Source: Biomphalaria glabrata (lineage: Eukaryota; Mollusca; Gastropoda; Planorbidae). From it: a DNA stretch of 64,000 bases. Below the pieces are notes generated by a model. The model did not search any database, was not told the origin of the DNA, and saw nothing but the letters and a program-made list of their open reading frames with translations. Location: the NCBI RefSeq assembly GCF_947242115.1, contig NC_074728.1:3379701-3443700 (forward strand), in the 5' to 3' direction. The position numbers and the translations under genes were made by a program. Shown one piece after another: positions 29,818 to 40,860 of the stretch. Position 1 is the first letter of the stretch, and each line of letters begins with the position of its first letter.

Positions 29818-30881
29818 TGTCAGGGGTTTTAATTATATATGCTGCTCATCTGCTGGGCTCTTGTTCTTGTTGTGTTTCTTCACTTGGTTTCTGTGGCTCA
29901 CTAGGGGTTTCTTTAATATTAAATAATACTTGCTTCAACTTGCTTGGTACTTTCTTGGTTACTCAATTATAATTCATCAATACTTGCTTAACTCAAATAC
30001 GAACACTTAATATACATGAACTCTAACTCCCTATATTCATGAATATCGATAATACTTTTCAATGGATACCAGCTCACATACAACTAGCAGGAAATAAGAA
30101 GGCTGACACACTCGCCAAGAGTGGGAGAACAAACTGACAAGAAAACTCTGCACTCTATCCAGAAGAAATGAAGAAATTAATTGTAGATAAAATAAATGAG
30201 AAATGGACGAGCTCCCATCCAAATCACAAGAAAGATGACGCTTATTATAAGCTATCCCGACAAGACCAACGTCTAATCTTTCGACTCAGGACCGGACACA
30301 ACAGAATGCGACAACACATGTTCCGGAAGCTCAAAATTGGAACCAGTGAAATCTGCCCATGTGGAGTATCACCAGAAAATGCCGACCACGTCCTCCAAAA
30401 CTGCTCTCTCTACCAAGAGGCCCGTATAAGACATTGGCCCCAAATCACCCCAATAGAAAGAAAACTATATGGAGAGCTCCCTGATTTGGAAACCACTGCG
30501 CAGTTCATCTCATGTATTGGTCTAGTCATATGAACACTCCAACATAACAATGAGAACGATGAAGAAGAAGAAGAAGATAATACTTTAATACCTAATAAAG
30601 CACACAATTATATCACTCTTATGAAATAGCATTACACAAAACACCAGTCCATCAACTTATAAATATATAAATGCATAAATACCAGTCCAGGAAGTAAACG
30701 TCCAACCTTACTGGACCGGGAGCAAGACCTTACTGACTTAACACATTCTCTCGCACATTCAACGAAGACTTAATCACTCAGTTCACAACACGTGCAACTC
30801 TTTGCATTCATAACAAGGGGATATAACAATCATACCAAAATATCAAACTAACATTCATTCTCGCTATACCTCCCCCTGACA
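29818..30881 (-). mobile_element. Solo LTR containing a nested LINE
   Basis: Ends TGTCAGGGG and CCCCTGACA, flanked by the 5-bp direct repeat CAAAG (29813-29817 and 30882-30886). The TGTCAGGGGGAGG end suggests minus orientation. A LINE 3' fragment (about 30045-30575, +) sits inside and is younger. No internal retroelement genes: a fossil single LTR, Gypsy-like by size and ends. Confidence 0.7.
30045..30580 (+). mobile_element. LINE 3' end with RNase H tail, nested in the solo LTR
   Basis: The plus frame shows the end of an RNase H domain (WIPAHIQLAGNKKADTLAKS), then YYKLSRQDQRLIFRLRTGHN, a CPCG...HVLQNC zinc motif and ETTAQFISCIGLVI, followed by a GAAGAAGAAG tail. The frame is broken once, by a TGA after SGRTN. 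This is the RNase-H-bearing LINE class. Confidence 0.75.
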
Positions 30882-31229
30882 CAAAGATCCTAAATTGTTC
30901 ATAGTTAATGATTTTGTTGGTGTGTTTACCAGCTGACTGATCAGCTTTAAATCATAATGAGTATTTGAACAAATGCGTTTAATTTTACTTTCTAGTCATT
31001 ATTGTAATTCATGTATTTGGATAAGTAAATAGATATCGTAATATCAAACATAAATTTACAAGAAATAAATAGAACATACATTTATCTAATAAGATGATAT
31101 TTAAACAAAATCTAACTCACTACAAGAAAACACTTATCTACCCTCTTGCATCTCTGATTCGTCTCGCGTTCCACTCTCTATCACGTAACTACATAAATTT
31201 ACCATAAATCATGGACAGTATACCATGGA

Positions 31230-31445
31230 CAGCAAAGAAGGCGAACGTACAACAAAGGTAGTCTTTTTTTGCTGAGCTGAACGCTGGTCGAAGTAATAGA
31301 GAAGCTCCACGGAAACGCTTTAAAGATCAGTTTAGGCTCCAACTTACTTTAACTGACATAGAAGAGAGCATAGTTGGCAGGCGATTTGGAGAACGAAACA
31401 GCTGGAGGTCAATTACAAAGGCCGCTGGATAAACATTTTAGATTT
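31230..31445 (+). mobile_element. LINE C-terminal fragment
   Basis: The plus frame reads RKRFKDQFRLQLTLTDIEES and RNSWRSITKAAG, the LINE tail type also seen at 9268. The 30-bp array follows directly. Confidence 0.6.
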
Positions 31446-31469
31446 AAAAAAAAAAAAACACTGCCGAGG

Positions 31470-32178
31470 ACTGACGTAGATGTCGACGGGCCTATAGAGA
31501 CAGACGTAGATGTCGACGGGCCTATAGAGACAGACGTAGATGTGGACGGGCCTATAGAGACAGACGTAGATGTCGACGGGCCTATAGAGACAGACGTAGA
31601 TGTCGACAGGCCTATAGAGACAGACGTAGATGTCGACGGGCCTATAGAGACAGACTTAGATGTCGACGGGCCTATAGAGACAGACGTAGATGTCGACGGG
31701 CCTATAGAGACAGACGACGTAGATGGCGACAGGCCTATAGAGACAGACGACGTAGATGGCGACGGGCCTATAGAGACAGACGTAGATGTCGACGGGCCTA
31801 TAGAGACAAACGTAGATGTCGACGGGCCTATAGAGACAGACGTAGATGTCGACGGGCCTATAGAGACAGACGTAGATGGCGACGGGCCTATAGAGACAGA
31901 CGTAGATGTCGACGGGCCTATAGAGACAGACGTAGATGTCGACGGGCCTATAGAGACAGACGTAGATGTCGACGGGCCTATAGAGACAGACGTAAATGTC
32001 GACGGGCCTATAGAGACAGACGTAGATGTCGACGGGCCTATAGAGACAGACGTAGATGTAGACGGGCCTATAGAGACAGACGTAGATGTCGACGGGCCTA
32101 TAGAGACAGACGTAAATGTCGACGGGCCTATAGAGACAGACGTAGATGTCGACGGGCCTATAGAGACAGACGTAGAAG
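31470..32178. repeat. Minisatellite, 30-bp unit
   Basis: About 23 copies of GACGTAGATGTCGACGGGCC plus TATAGAGACA; two units carry a 3-bp insertion. Both strands stay open because the unit is a multiple of three, giving D-V-D-V-D-G-P-I-E-T on plus. No splice or promoter evidence for a gene; it probably grew from LINE 3' flank. Confidence 0.95.
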
Positions 32179-33000
32179 ACAGTCACCAAAAATGTTCCTG
32201 AAAGTCTATTTATTTATTGTACTCTTTTAAGAAAGATTTTCGGGAATACCCGCTGACCTATGCGTGTTCACGACAAATATTGTCTAGGCCTCCAGGCGAA
32301 ATTTAATTATTACATTAGGCCTATTGCATCTTGAAAAATTATAATGTTTAAACCAAAGTTTACTAGTTTTTCTTTTCCATAGACTTAATAATCTGTCAAA
32401 CCTATAGGAAATTCGCTTATGTCGTTTTTTGAAATTGCTGTTCACCAAAGTTGTTTTTTTTTAACCAAGAAAGAATTTGCAAGCTGATAAAAGGTATTTT
32501 AACGATAATAAAAATATAGACATAGTCAACAGAAAAGTTAGATTTGGCCACATAGACAAAGGTGATATAGTCATACATATAATGTCTTTTAAAAACACAA
32601 TTGAAATATTTGAAGCTTATTGTACCCATAGACAAAATACAAATGGTAGACTTTTTAATGTGCGCATGCTTGATGTGATTATATGTTGTTTTTCTGGCTT
32701 GACATATACCATTCTTACTATGATTTAAAAGTATTACAGCATTGGTATTGTAGACAGGAGGATGAATTCCTGAATCTCAGAACTAAGAAATACAAGCTTT
32801 GGACGGACCTTGCTGAATGAAGGAGAAATATTCTGTCTCAAGAAACAATCTGTCCATGTCTACACATTTATCGTATTAAGAAAGAAACCATACGAGCTGG
32901 CTTTAATAGTCATGAAAGGAAAACAAGACCTAATGAAATAATCAGAAAGACGCAAAGATGTATATAAGTTTATATGTATATATATATATATATATATATC
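32179..33000. other. Intergenic stretch
   Basis: AT-rich. A TA-rich microsatellite is at 32970-33000. A LINE-derived scrap with CTGAATCTCAGAACTAAG is possible near 32760. No gene. Confidence 0.4.
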
Positions 33001-33210
33001 CATATCCAATATTCCATACGCTAGAACTTACACATATAAATGCTCCTTCTTCCCTAGTGCCTTTAGAGAATGGAATGGGTTGCCTGAATCAGCCAGGAAA
33101 GCCAAAGACATATACGACTTTAAGTCATTGATTAACATGCATGACTAGACTGACATATAAAATGCTTAAGACGTAATTTTCTTTTTTATGAAATAACGTC
33201 TGTAATCTAG
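33000..33210 (+). mobile_element. LINE 3' end (family X)
   Basis: Contains GCTCCTTCTTCCCTAGTGCC...GAATGGAATGGGTTGCCTGA and AACATGCATGACTAG, then ATAACGTCTGTAAT. 5'-truncated. Confidence 0.7.
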
Positions 33211-33701
33211 AAGAAGAAGAAGATTAAGCGGTTATGGAAGTTGTCTAAAATAACAATATATCTTTTTTGTTATATCAACCGAGGGGATCATGACAACTGA
33301 TCTCACAGATACCTTAAGGCCTTTAACATTATTATTATTCTCGTTGCCTGTCAAAAGGGGCGGTACTGCTGCAGATCTTGTGATTGTCAACAGAGATTGA
33401 GCCGAATGCTCTTCGAACTCAAGGCGTGTAAGCCTGCTTGAACAAACCGTTCTGTCTGGAAGAGGTCCAAGTCAATGCCTAGAATACATGGCCAAGCACA
33501 CCAGGAACTCCCGTCATGTTCCTATGTTGTACCAACCTAATCCCGCAGGACTTGCCATTAGTGTAACGTTCCCTTGAGGAACGGCGCGTGGATTATCGGC
33601 AGGGACGTGGAAGCTCTCTTTCAACTCCGCAGTGCAATGGTAAAGCTCTCGCATTCCCTTGGACACTCCCACAGGCGTTTTGTTTTGCTATTCATTTAGC
33701 C
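33211..33701. other. Intergenic stretch
   Basis: GC is somewhat higher than nearby (33350-33690). No frame or element recognised. Confidence 0.4.
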
Positions 33702-33901
33702 CAGGGGTTCTCAACCTGTGGGTCGCGACCCCTTTGGGGGTCGATTTACGTTTTGTCAGGGGTCGCCTAAGACCATCGAAAATGTGGATTGTTATTGTCT
33801 ATTCTTCTATTGCTGTATGTGTGTGTGGGGAGGGGGGTCGCGGCAGAGTTGGGGATTGTAAAAAGGGGTCGCCGAGCATAAAAGGTTGAGAACCGCTGTT
33901 T
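33702..33901. mobile_element. hAT-like MITE, 200 bp
   Basis: CAGGGGTTCTCAACCTGTGG at the left and AAAGGTTGAGAACCGCTG near the right, with 8-bp flanks ATTTAGCC at 33694-33701 and 33902-33909. The right edge carries three extra T before the repeat. Confidence 0.75.
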
Positions 33902-33909
33902 ATTTAGCC

Positions 33910-36182
33910 TAATCACTTCCTCAAGTGATCGTTTCCACCCGAGTGCCACGTTGAGGCAGAATAACGTTCCCGGGCTGCTGCAGACCTGCCCCAATTCACC
34001 AGGGAATTTTTCAGTGGCCACTTAAAGACAATGCAATGAATACTGTTTCTCTCTAATGAAACTCGACCCTGGGAGTGCCAGAGAATGAATACAAGTTCTT
34101 CTTTAACATAATACTAACACTAATAAAGTAATTTAAAAGATATTTTGGAGACTATGTGAAAGAGCTCTATTAATTATTAATTTAGTTTTTGTGTATTTGA
34201 TGTTTTGTTCTTTAATATTTTTATACGCGTTCACCTATTATGATGCATTTATTAATACTATAACTTAACTGTAAATGGTACAATTCTCTGTTACCGCCGT
34301 AGGTGAAAAGTATGATTATTCATCTTATCGCAGATCAAGTTTTGTTTGTTTTCATTGATCTTGAACTTTCTACTTACTATTAAATAGATTAACTATTTTA
34401 ATCACTAATTAAGTATGGATTAATCATATTTAAAAGTTTAATTTTAATTCTTTATAATTTAATATTTGTGAAATGCGAGAACTTATAATAATAATAATTA
34501 AAAAAAGCCCACAAAAGAGGCAGGAGTGCCCAAAAAAAAAAGAGGCATAGAAAAGAATCCTATGGCCCAAGGATTCCTATGATGACAAAGCTAAACGTCA
34601 TAGCGCAAATTCTGAGGTTTCCTTTAAAAAAAAATAAAAAAGTGTACTTACCTGTGTCTACAACAGAGAACACAGGAGAACCTAATGATCGCAAGTTTGA
34701 ACACTTTCTTAACAATGTTAAACTTAAATTGTTTTGAAAATATGAAACTGACGGTTTTGTCTTATGTGGTGTTGGCAATGTAATTTTTAACTGATTTAAA
34801 AAAAAAAGAGATTAGATGATTGCGCTAATTGCACAGCGTCCAACACATTTCTACGATGACTATTTCAAAATAAATTATCATTGACAACAAATGTTTTCGA
34901 TATATTACGATTGTCTTTATAGCTCATTAAGGTACAAACAAAGGAAATTCCTATAGAATAATTAGGATTAAAAAGTACTATCTCATCTTTGCTATATAGG
35001 TCTTTGGATATCTTACGGATCATTTTCATAAACAAAAAATAATTAAGTGGATATTTCTACTGTCGTGTTTCTGACAACATGTTAACATTGAGAGCCTCAG
35101 GCCTTATTTGTAAATGTAAACATTGCTATACAGATTAAACTATTAATATTATAATAAAGACTTGATTTCATATTTCAACATCATTGTTGTAAAAAAATGT
35201 TTTACATGTTTCGGATGTTCCTTCAGAGTTGAAGATAGTTTACTCCCTAGTCCAAACCTCCCGCAGGACGACGGGGGATGGTAGCGGGCAGGATTTGAAC
35301 CCTCAACCATCGATAAATCCGAACGACAGTCCAGCGAGCAAACCGCACGACCAGGCAGCCATCCTGGACGTGTGTTAAGCGTCCAACTTTTAACAGTATC
35401 ACACATAACAAGCCAAGAATACAGCTTTAATTTTACTTAGAAGCGGATTTTACCCTTCCATATATATTCACAATCTAAATGAATTAGCGACTTACCAATT
35501 TCTAAATATTAATGATAAACCTAATGCCTGGCTGTATTAACTCTTTCTCTTCTAATGTGCAATGCCAACGTTGATTTAACTCCCATTAAAATAAATTGAT
35601 TTTTGGATTTATAAACTTAAGATTGTGTTCTGTAAAAAGAGCATGCATTCTCCTATAATTCTATACCAACTATAACATTTTCCGATAACTAACAAAAAAG
35701 TTATTGAAGTTTAACCCTAACAGGATAGTGAAATACAAATGAGCAAAATGAATAATACTATCGGAACGAGAAAAAATAATTCAGGAGAGAAAGAGTTAAG
35801 GATAGAGATATTTCTCCTTCACATCACAGAGGTTCAGTTTTGATTTAACTCTCCTATTTTTTGCTAGTGAAACCACGTGTCGGAAATTTATATAGCTCCG
35901 GGCCTAAAATAAAAAAAGTTTGAGAATCGCTGCTTTGTATAGTTATTGCCAAATGGATTGAATATATTGGTAGCTGTGAGAAAGGACCATGCATTTTGCA
36001 TGGAGTAATGTAATCGCGTATTGACAACATAACTTGATAACATTGTTTTATCTCCTGGCCTTTCGTGTGTTCAGTCCATTCACCTAGTGTGCTGACGTAG
36101 AAAACTAAGACCAGTGTCTAATCATCACTTACGGAGTCATTACCTTGTATTCAATTCCAAGTAAGTAATTATTTGTTATTAT
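33910..36182. other. Intergenic, AT-rich
   Basis: Only a family 2 SINE (35190-35375) and short low-complexity runs are recognised. No gene supported. Confidence 0.45.
35190..35375 (-). mobile_element. SINE (family 2), best-kept copy
   Basis: Minus strand reads GGCTGCCTGGTCGTGCGGTT, then GGTTCAAATCCTGCC, CCCGTCGTCCTGCGGGAGG and CTCTGAAGGAACATCCG. It defines the full family 2 head. Confidence 0.75.
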
Positions 36183-36530
36183 TATTGGCCTCCTTCAGTC
36201 GTGAAACGACCATGGTTTATCTCGAACAAGTGAGATGAAAGCCTGGGCATTGTCTATGGTCGGAACGATGTCGCCCACACAGCAGTTCCCCCCTCTCCGC
36301 GCAGCTGATGAGACCAAAGGAACGGAATATCCGATACAGTTTGGGATCAGTAGCGCCGCAGGCTCTGCCTGGCTGTAGCACAGTGTGCAGCAACCTGCCT
36401 AAGGATCACCAGCTCCTGACTTTTCCTCAGAGTTGTCTCCCGAAGCCTTTCCTGTGTTTGGGTATAGCCACAAGACTGCGTAGGTTTGGATTCAGAGTTT
36501 TCCTTCTCCTAGATGAGTAAGTAAGTAATA
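36183..36530. mobile_element. Unclassified interspersed repeat
   Basis: GC-richer block starting GGCCTCCTTCAGTCGTGAAA and ending in a GTAAGTAAGTA run, flanked by AT-rich DNA. No coding frame. Its repeat nature is inferred from composition and the simple tail only. Confidence 0.35.
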
Positions 36531-36979
36531 CTCCCTTAATTATTAACGTACTAATTTTGGCGTTCGCTATACACTTTTTTGATCCTCATTATGAAATTAA
36601 AAAAAAAAAGAGATGTCACTAATTTTTACCCACCGGCTACGCCCATTATTTGTATCCTTGCTGTTGTAAGAATATTGCCTTCCGTGGCACTCCCATGCAC
36701 GTTTTTAATAAGTTGGTCATGATAATTAGCACTTAATTTTACGTCAATTCATTATTAAGACATAAACACTATTAACAAAGACACTATAGACATTATAGGT
36801 AATAGACTAAGCCATTATAGACATAGACACTGCATACACATATACCGTACACATTGACATCGACACAATAGGTTCATATATTGATAGACACTACGGACAT
36901 AGGCATACAGACAGTACAGTCAAAAGCAGTCTACACTTTAAAAGTATAGACATAATTAACAAGCAATATAGATTTGACC

Positions 36980-37225
36980 TCATGGACATAGGCAATAAAG
37001 CAATAGGCGATGTAGGCATAAACAAAAGCCGCAAGGGCTTAGGCAATAGAAAAATAGGCAATGTAGTCATAAACAAAAGCCTCAAGGGCTTAGGCAATAG
37101 AGAAATAGGCAATGTAGTCATAAACAAAAGCCACAAGGGCTTAGGCAATGCAATGTATTCATAAACAAAAGCCACAAGGGCTAAGGCAATTGAGAAAAAG
37201 GCAATGTAGTCATAAACAAAAATAT
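36980..37225. repeat. Minisatellite, about 51-bp unit
   Basis: Four to five copies of CATAAACAAAAGCC-CAAGGGC...GGCAATGTAGT. Frames open on both strands come from the unit length. Confidence 0.85.
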
Positions 37226-37251
37226 GTCTTTCGAATTTACAACGTAAAGGA

Positions 37252-37255
<4 letters not shown>

Positions 37256-37290
<35 letters not shown>
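37256..37290. repeat. CT dinucleotide repeat
   Basis: About 17 CT repeats. Confidence 0.95.
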
Positions 37291-37291
<1 letters not shown>

Positions 37292-37469
37292 ACGCTATCC
37301 TCTAATTTATTTTAAATGAACTATCGTTGTGCAGACACGCGTTTAATAAATGGTATTTCCTTTAATCAGATATATAATTACATTTTCGAGGGGCTCTGTC
37401 TTTAATGTTAAAAGTCTATACGTTATATTTCACTAATTATGTTTTGTATGATCATTTCGTAATAGACAA

Positions 37470-38245
37470 AATATCTTATCTTATAAGCTACAGACGTTAG
37501 TTCAAAAGAGAAGATGATTGCGTCCTACTCGTGTCCCTAGATCATGCATGTTAATCAATGGCTTAAACTCTGAAACGTTTTTAGTTTTACTGGCTGATTC
37601 AGGCAACCCATTTCATGCTCGCTCTAATTACATTAGGAAGCAAATACCATTTATGAATGTGGATACTAGTATGCAGTCCTTTTGTTTTTGTGACGGTACG
37701 CACCGGTACTACCGTACGGCGTATCGGCACCTTTTTAAAATGTGTGGAAAAATATTACTTTTCTAGCATTTTCACGTTTATTATTAATTTATTAATTGTT
37801 CAAAGTTAGGCAATGCATCACTGAGAACCGGCGCCTAGTTTTTTTTTTTTGGGGGGGGGGGCGCGGTGGCCGAGTGGTTAAGCGTTTGGCTTACGATCCT
37901 GTGGTCCTTGGTTCGAATCTCGTAGAAGACTAGGATTTTGAATATTGGAATTTGAGGGTTACCTAAGTCCACCCAACCCTAATGACTTTAGTTGGCACAC
38001 ATGACACACACTGCTAGTTAACCGTTGACCAAAGAAACTGATGACCCTAACATCATCTGCCCCATAGATCGTAAGGTCTGAAAGGGGGAAATTTTAATTG
38101 CTATATGGTGCACTAGTACATTTCTTGTGATATAGAGTTTTGTCTTTCTGAGTATTTCAGTAGGTTGAGTTTTTGTACTTATATACTACGGTTCAGTGTT
38201 TTATGTATAATTGCTACTTTACTTTTTTATTTTCCTTCTTTGAAT
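37470..38245 (-). mobile_element. LINE 3' end (family X) with a SINE inside
   Basis: The family tail (ACGTTAGTTCAAAAGAGAAG, minus strand orientation) is at 37490. The body continues to 37640 and resumes at 38110-38240 (TTCAGTGTTTTATGTATAAT). A family 1 SINE (37858-38090) and unrelated sequence lie between. Confidence 0.6.
37858..38090 (+). mobile_element. tRNA-derived SINE (family 1)
   Basis: GCGCGGTGGCCGAGTGGTTA A box and GGTTCGAATC B box, then the family body GGGTTACCTAAGTCCACCCA...CATAGATCGTAAGGTCTGAA. A clean tRNA-Ser/Leu-like head. Confidence 0.85.
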
Positions 38246-38290
38246 ATTGACTAATTTTATTTTTTTTTAAATATTTCTCTTCAGGACGAA

Positions 38291-39583
38291 ATGCTTCTAT
38301 CGTATTTGGGATTTCTCTTGACATTTTTTAAAATCAACTATGGGCCATTGCTGCTGACGCCTTACATCACTTCAGGGGACATTACTACTGCTCGCACGCT
38401 CAGCCGTGTTCAGGACGAGGAAGGAGTTATCCCTCCAAGCCACGCCGGATTTATCACTGTGGATAAAAAGCTTGGAAATCACTTGTTCTTTTGGTACTTT
38501 CCCACGACCAGCAGACGATCGGAAGCCCCACTTTTGCTGTGGCTTAACGGTGGTCCTGGAGCGTCATCGATGGTCGGTCTCTTCTACGAAAATGGTCCAC
38601 TTAGGGCAGTGACAGCGGACTCGTATACAGCATGGAACAAATCGTGGACCAATTCCTTCTCCATGCTCTACATAGACAACCCTGTCGGCTGTGGCTTTAG
38701 TTACTCTGAAAACATACCCCAGGGCTATCGGACCACAGACGAAGAAGTTGCAATGGACTTGTATTCCTTTCTGGAGCAATTCTACACCATGTTCCCAGAG
38801 TTCATGAGCAGGGAACTCTACATTGGAGGCCAGTCCTACGCCGGGAAATATGTTAGCTCTCTGGGTTACGTCCTGCATTCTAATATTCAGAGCGGGGCTT
38901 CGAAATTGCCATTTAGAGGAGCGTACATCGGTGGGGCTTTCTTTGATCCATATACACAGATTTCTCTGGCGGTGGAGTTCTTCTACACGATGGGAGCACT
39001 GTCATGGAAACAAAGGAATGAGTTCAAGGAAACGTGTTTTCGAAACTGGCCAAATGGATTGGCATGCGATGCAGGCTTTATTGTACGAATTTTGGATTAT
39101 GACTCTATGGACAACTACATGGCTCCTAAAAAGTTTCCAGAATTTATTCAAAATATCATGAACTTAGAAAAAGTCAAAAAAATATTGCATGTTGGTAACA
39201 GAAGCTTCCAACTCATAAACGATGGTGTTAATTTCAAACTTGGAGAGGTTATTTTATGGAGTACTAAATCTAAGCTGGCGGTTCTCTTGGACAACTACAA
39301 GGTCCTTCTCTATGAGGGAGACTTTGACGCCAGGGTGCCTACAGTCGGTGTGGAGGGCGCTCTTCTCACAATGCCGTGGTCACTTCAGGAGGCGTATAAC
39401 AATTCCAAGAGGGCTTCGTGGTACCAAGAGGGCGAGCAGATAGGTTCCTTTAGCAGGACAGGAAACTTCTGTAGGGTGGTCCTTAGAAATGCCGGACATC
39501 ATGTTCCACATGACCAGCCGGACATCTCCCTGACCATGATGGAACATTTTGTCCACTTCGGCTGTATTGATTCCTACATTTGA
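38291..39583 (+). CDS. CPVL: CPVL-like serine carboxypeptidase (peptidase family S10)
   Basis: 430 residues in one uninterrupted frame. S10 enzymes remove C-terminal residues from peptides, usually in lysosomes or after secretion. Residues 1-20 are a hydrophobic signal sequence. LLLWLNGGPGASSMVGLFYE (81-100) is the oxyanion-hole region, IDNPVGCGFSYS (128-139) is the family motif, and GGQSYAGKY (179-187) holds the nucleophile Ser182. Asp346 (EGDFDARVP) and His403 (NAGHHVPHDQP) complete the triad. Gln181 replaces the usual Glu before the Ser. N-glycosylation sequons lie at NKS (117), NRS (303) and NNS (370). Similarity is closest to CPVL (SMLYIDNPVG, ILHVGN). CPVL is about 476 residues, so this is slightly short. 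An acceptor-like CTCTTCAG ends at 38285, six bases before the ATG, suggesting a spliced 5' leader. The symbol is by family resemblance. It looks intact; activity is not shown. Confidence 0.9.
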   Translation: MLLSYLGFLLTFFKINYGPLLLTPYITSGDITTARTLSRVQDEEGVIPPSHAGFITVDKKLGNHLFFWYFPTTSRRSEAPLLLWLNGGPGASSMVGLFYENGPLRAVTADSYTAWNKSWTNSFSMLYIDNPVGCGFSYSENIPQGYRTTDEEVAMDLYSFLEQFYTMFPEFMSRELYIGGQSYAGKYVSSLGYVLHSNIQSGASKLPFRGAYIGGAFFDPYTQISLAVEFFYTMGALSWKQRNEFKETCFRNWPNGLACDAGFIVRILDYDSMDNYMAPKKFPEFIQNIMNLEKVKKILHVGNRSFQLINDGVNFKLGEVILWSTKSKLAVLLDNYKVLLYEGDFDARVPTVGVEGALLTMPWSLQEAYNNSKRASWYQEGEQIGSFSRTGNFCRVVLRNAGHHVPHDQPDISLTMMEHFVHFGCIDSYI

Positions 39584-39864
39584 CCAAGTATGATGTATAT
39601 CTAAGTAAAAAGTGAATCTGCTTAATTAAGCACATGAAACACTTCGCTTTTTTATTAATCTTTTAAATTGAAGATCTTGATAAGTTCAGTGTGAAAGTTC
39701 CAATCAATTACTATCAATTTAAATAGACTAAAACTGTCCCCACCTTGTCATGAAACCATTAGCACAGAGTAATTAAATCAATTAGTTCTGAGAACGAAGA
39801 ATACAGTGATACCTTTTGAAATTCAAAAAAAAGTAATGTTTCCCTTTCAGAGCTTGCGTTCTAT
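39584..39864. other. 3' flank of the carboxypeptidase gene
   Basis: AT-rich probable 3' untranslated region. ATTAAA-type signals occur at about 39655 and 39773; no canonical AATAAA was found. Confidence 0.35.
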
Positions 39865-40082
39865 ATGTCATCTGATTCTTTGGCCCACAGTTATCGAGCA
39901 GGGTGTTATGTGGCCAACACAACGACCAACCGCCTTTAGAGTCAGGCAACCATTAGAGTTGGGTGGACTCAGAGAGGGGGCCTTAAAATCCCGAAAATCA
40001 CAATCCCAGTCTTCACCGAGATTTGAACCCAGGTCCCAAGGTTTGGAGGCGAGCGCTTAGCCACTCAGCCACCGCGCCCAAA
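39865..40082 (-). mobile_element. tRNA-derived SINE (family 1)
   Basis: Minus strand: GGCGCGGTGGCTGAGTGGCT, GGGTTCAAATCTCGG, then AGTCCACCCAACTC and GGTCGTTGTGTTGGCC. Confidence 0.8.
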
Positions 40083-40094
40083 GATATACTAGTA

Positions 40095-40215
40095 TCAACA
40101 TTCATAAATGCTATTTGCTTCCTAGTGTTGATAGATCATGGAATATGTTGCCTGAATCAGCCGAAAAAAAAAACAACTTGCCAGAGTCTAATTCATTGAT
40201 TAACATGCTTCTGAT
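40095..40215 (+). mobile_element. LINE 3' end (family X), short
   Basis: GGAATATGTTGCCTGAATCAG and TCATTGATTAACATGC match the family body. Confidence 0.55.
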
Positions 40216-40434
40216 TCATAAAAGAAGTTATACGAATTGAATTCAAACTCCAGGGCTTAAGCCCATCAAGCCAATGCGCTAACCACACGGAAAACAGAAG
40301 GTTGTTAGCTTCAAGCTTTTAAGTGACAAAGTATAAAGGGGACTAATTCAAGTTGTACCTCCACGTCAGTCAAGTAAAATTTCTTTCTCTTGATCGATAC
40401 CAAAGACAAATTCATTACTGATAATTAATTAACT

Positions 40435-40665
40435 AATTGGCGACCTGGCTTCTAATCTCGTTGAAAACTGGGAATTTAAAATTTGGGGATTTTTAGGGCG
40501 CCCCTGAGTCCACCCAAACCTAATGGGTGTCTGGCTCTAGTTGGGGTAAAGGCAGTTTTTCGTTGTGCTAATCAACCTGTTCGTTAGCCGCTGGCGAAAG
40601 AGACACATTACTTAATTAACATCATCTGCCATATAGATCGCCAGGTCTGAAAGGAAACGTGACTG
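40435..40665 (+). mobile_element. SINE (family 1), 5'-truncated
   Basis: TCTAATCTCGTTGAAAACTG, then CTGAGTCCACCCAAACCTAA and ATAGATCGCCAGGTCTGAAA. An unclassified dispersed repeat with TGTCCGTCCGTCCCGTTTAG follows at 40685-40860. Confidence 0.7.
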
Positions 40666-40860
40666 TATCAAGCTAAGTATCAATTAGTTTTAGCGGCCCC
40701 GGAAAAAGGGAATAGACGTTATTAGTTTTGAGTGGTCTGTCCGTCCGTCCCGTTTAGATCTCCAAAACTAGAAAAGATATTGAAAATCCGAACTCATGAT
40801 ATTTTAGACCATACAAATTTCTGATGCAACGGCTAGTTTTTCTTTTCTAAAAAAAATTTT

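Noticed and set aside
30168-30533. 121-residue frame with a CPCG...HVLQNC motif as a host gene
   Set aside because: It continues an RNase H end and has a LINE-style GAAGAA tail; it is a LINE 3' end.
33588-34021. Overlapping frames around the hAT-like MITE
   Set aside because: They run through the MITE ends and lack splice or homology support.
37861-37930. tRNA-Ser/Leu-like sequence
   Set aside because: It has A and B boxes but continues into the shared SINE body, and the same head recurs at 2778, 39865, 43036 and 53033.
38406-39443. Other-frame open readings inside the carboxypeptidase
   Set aside because: Shadows of the 430-codon frame, which carries all family motifs.
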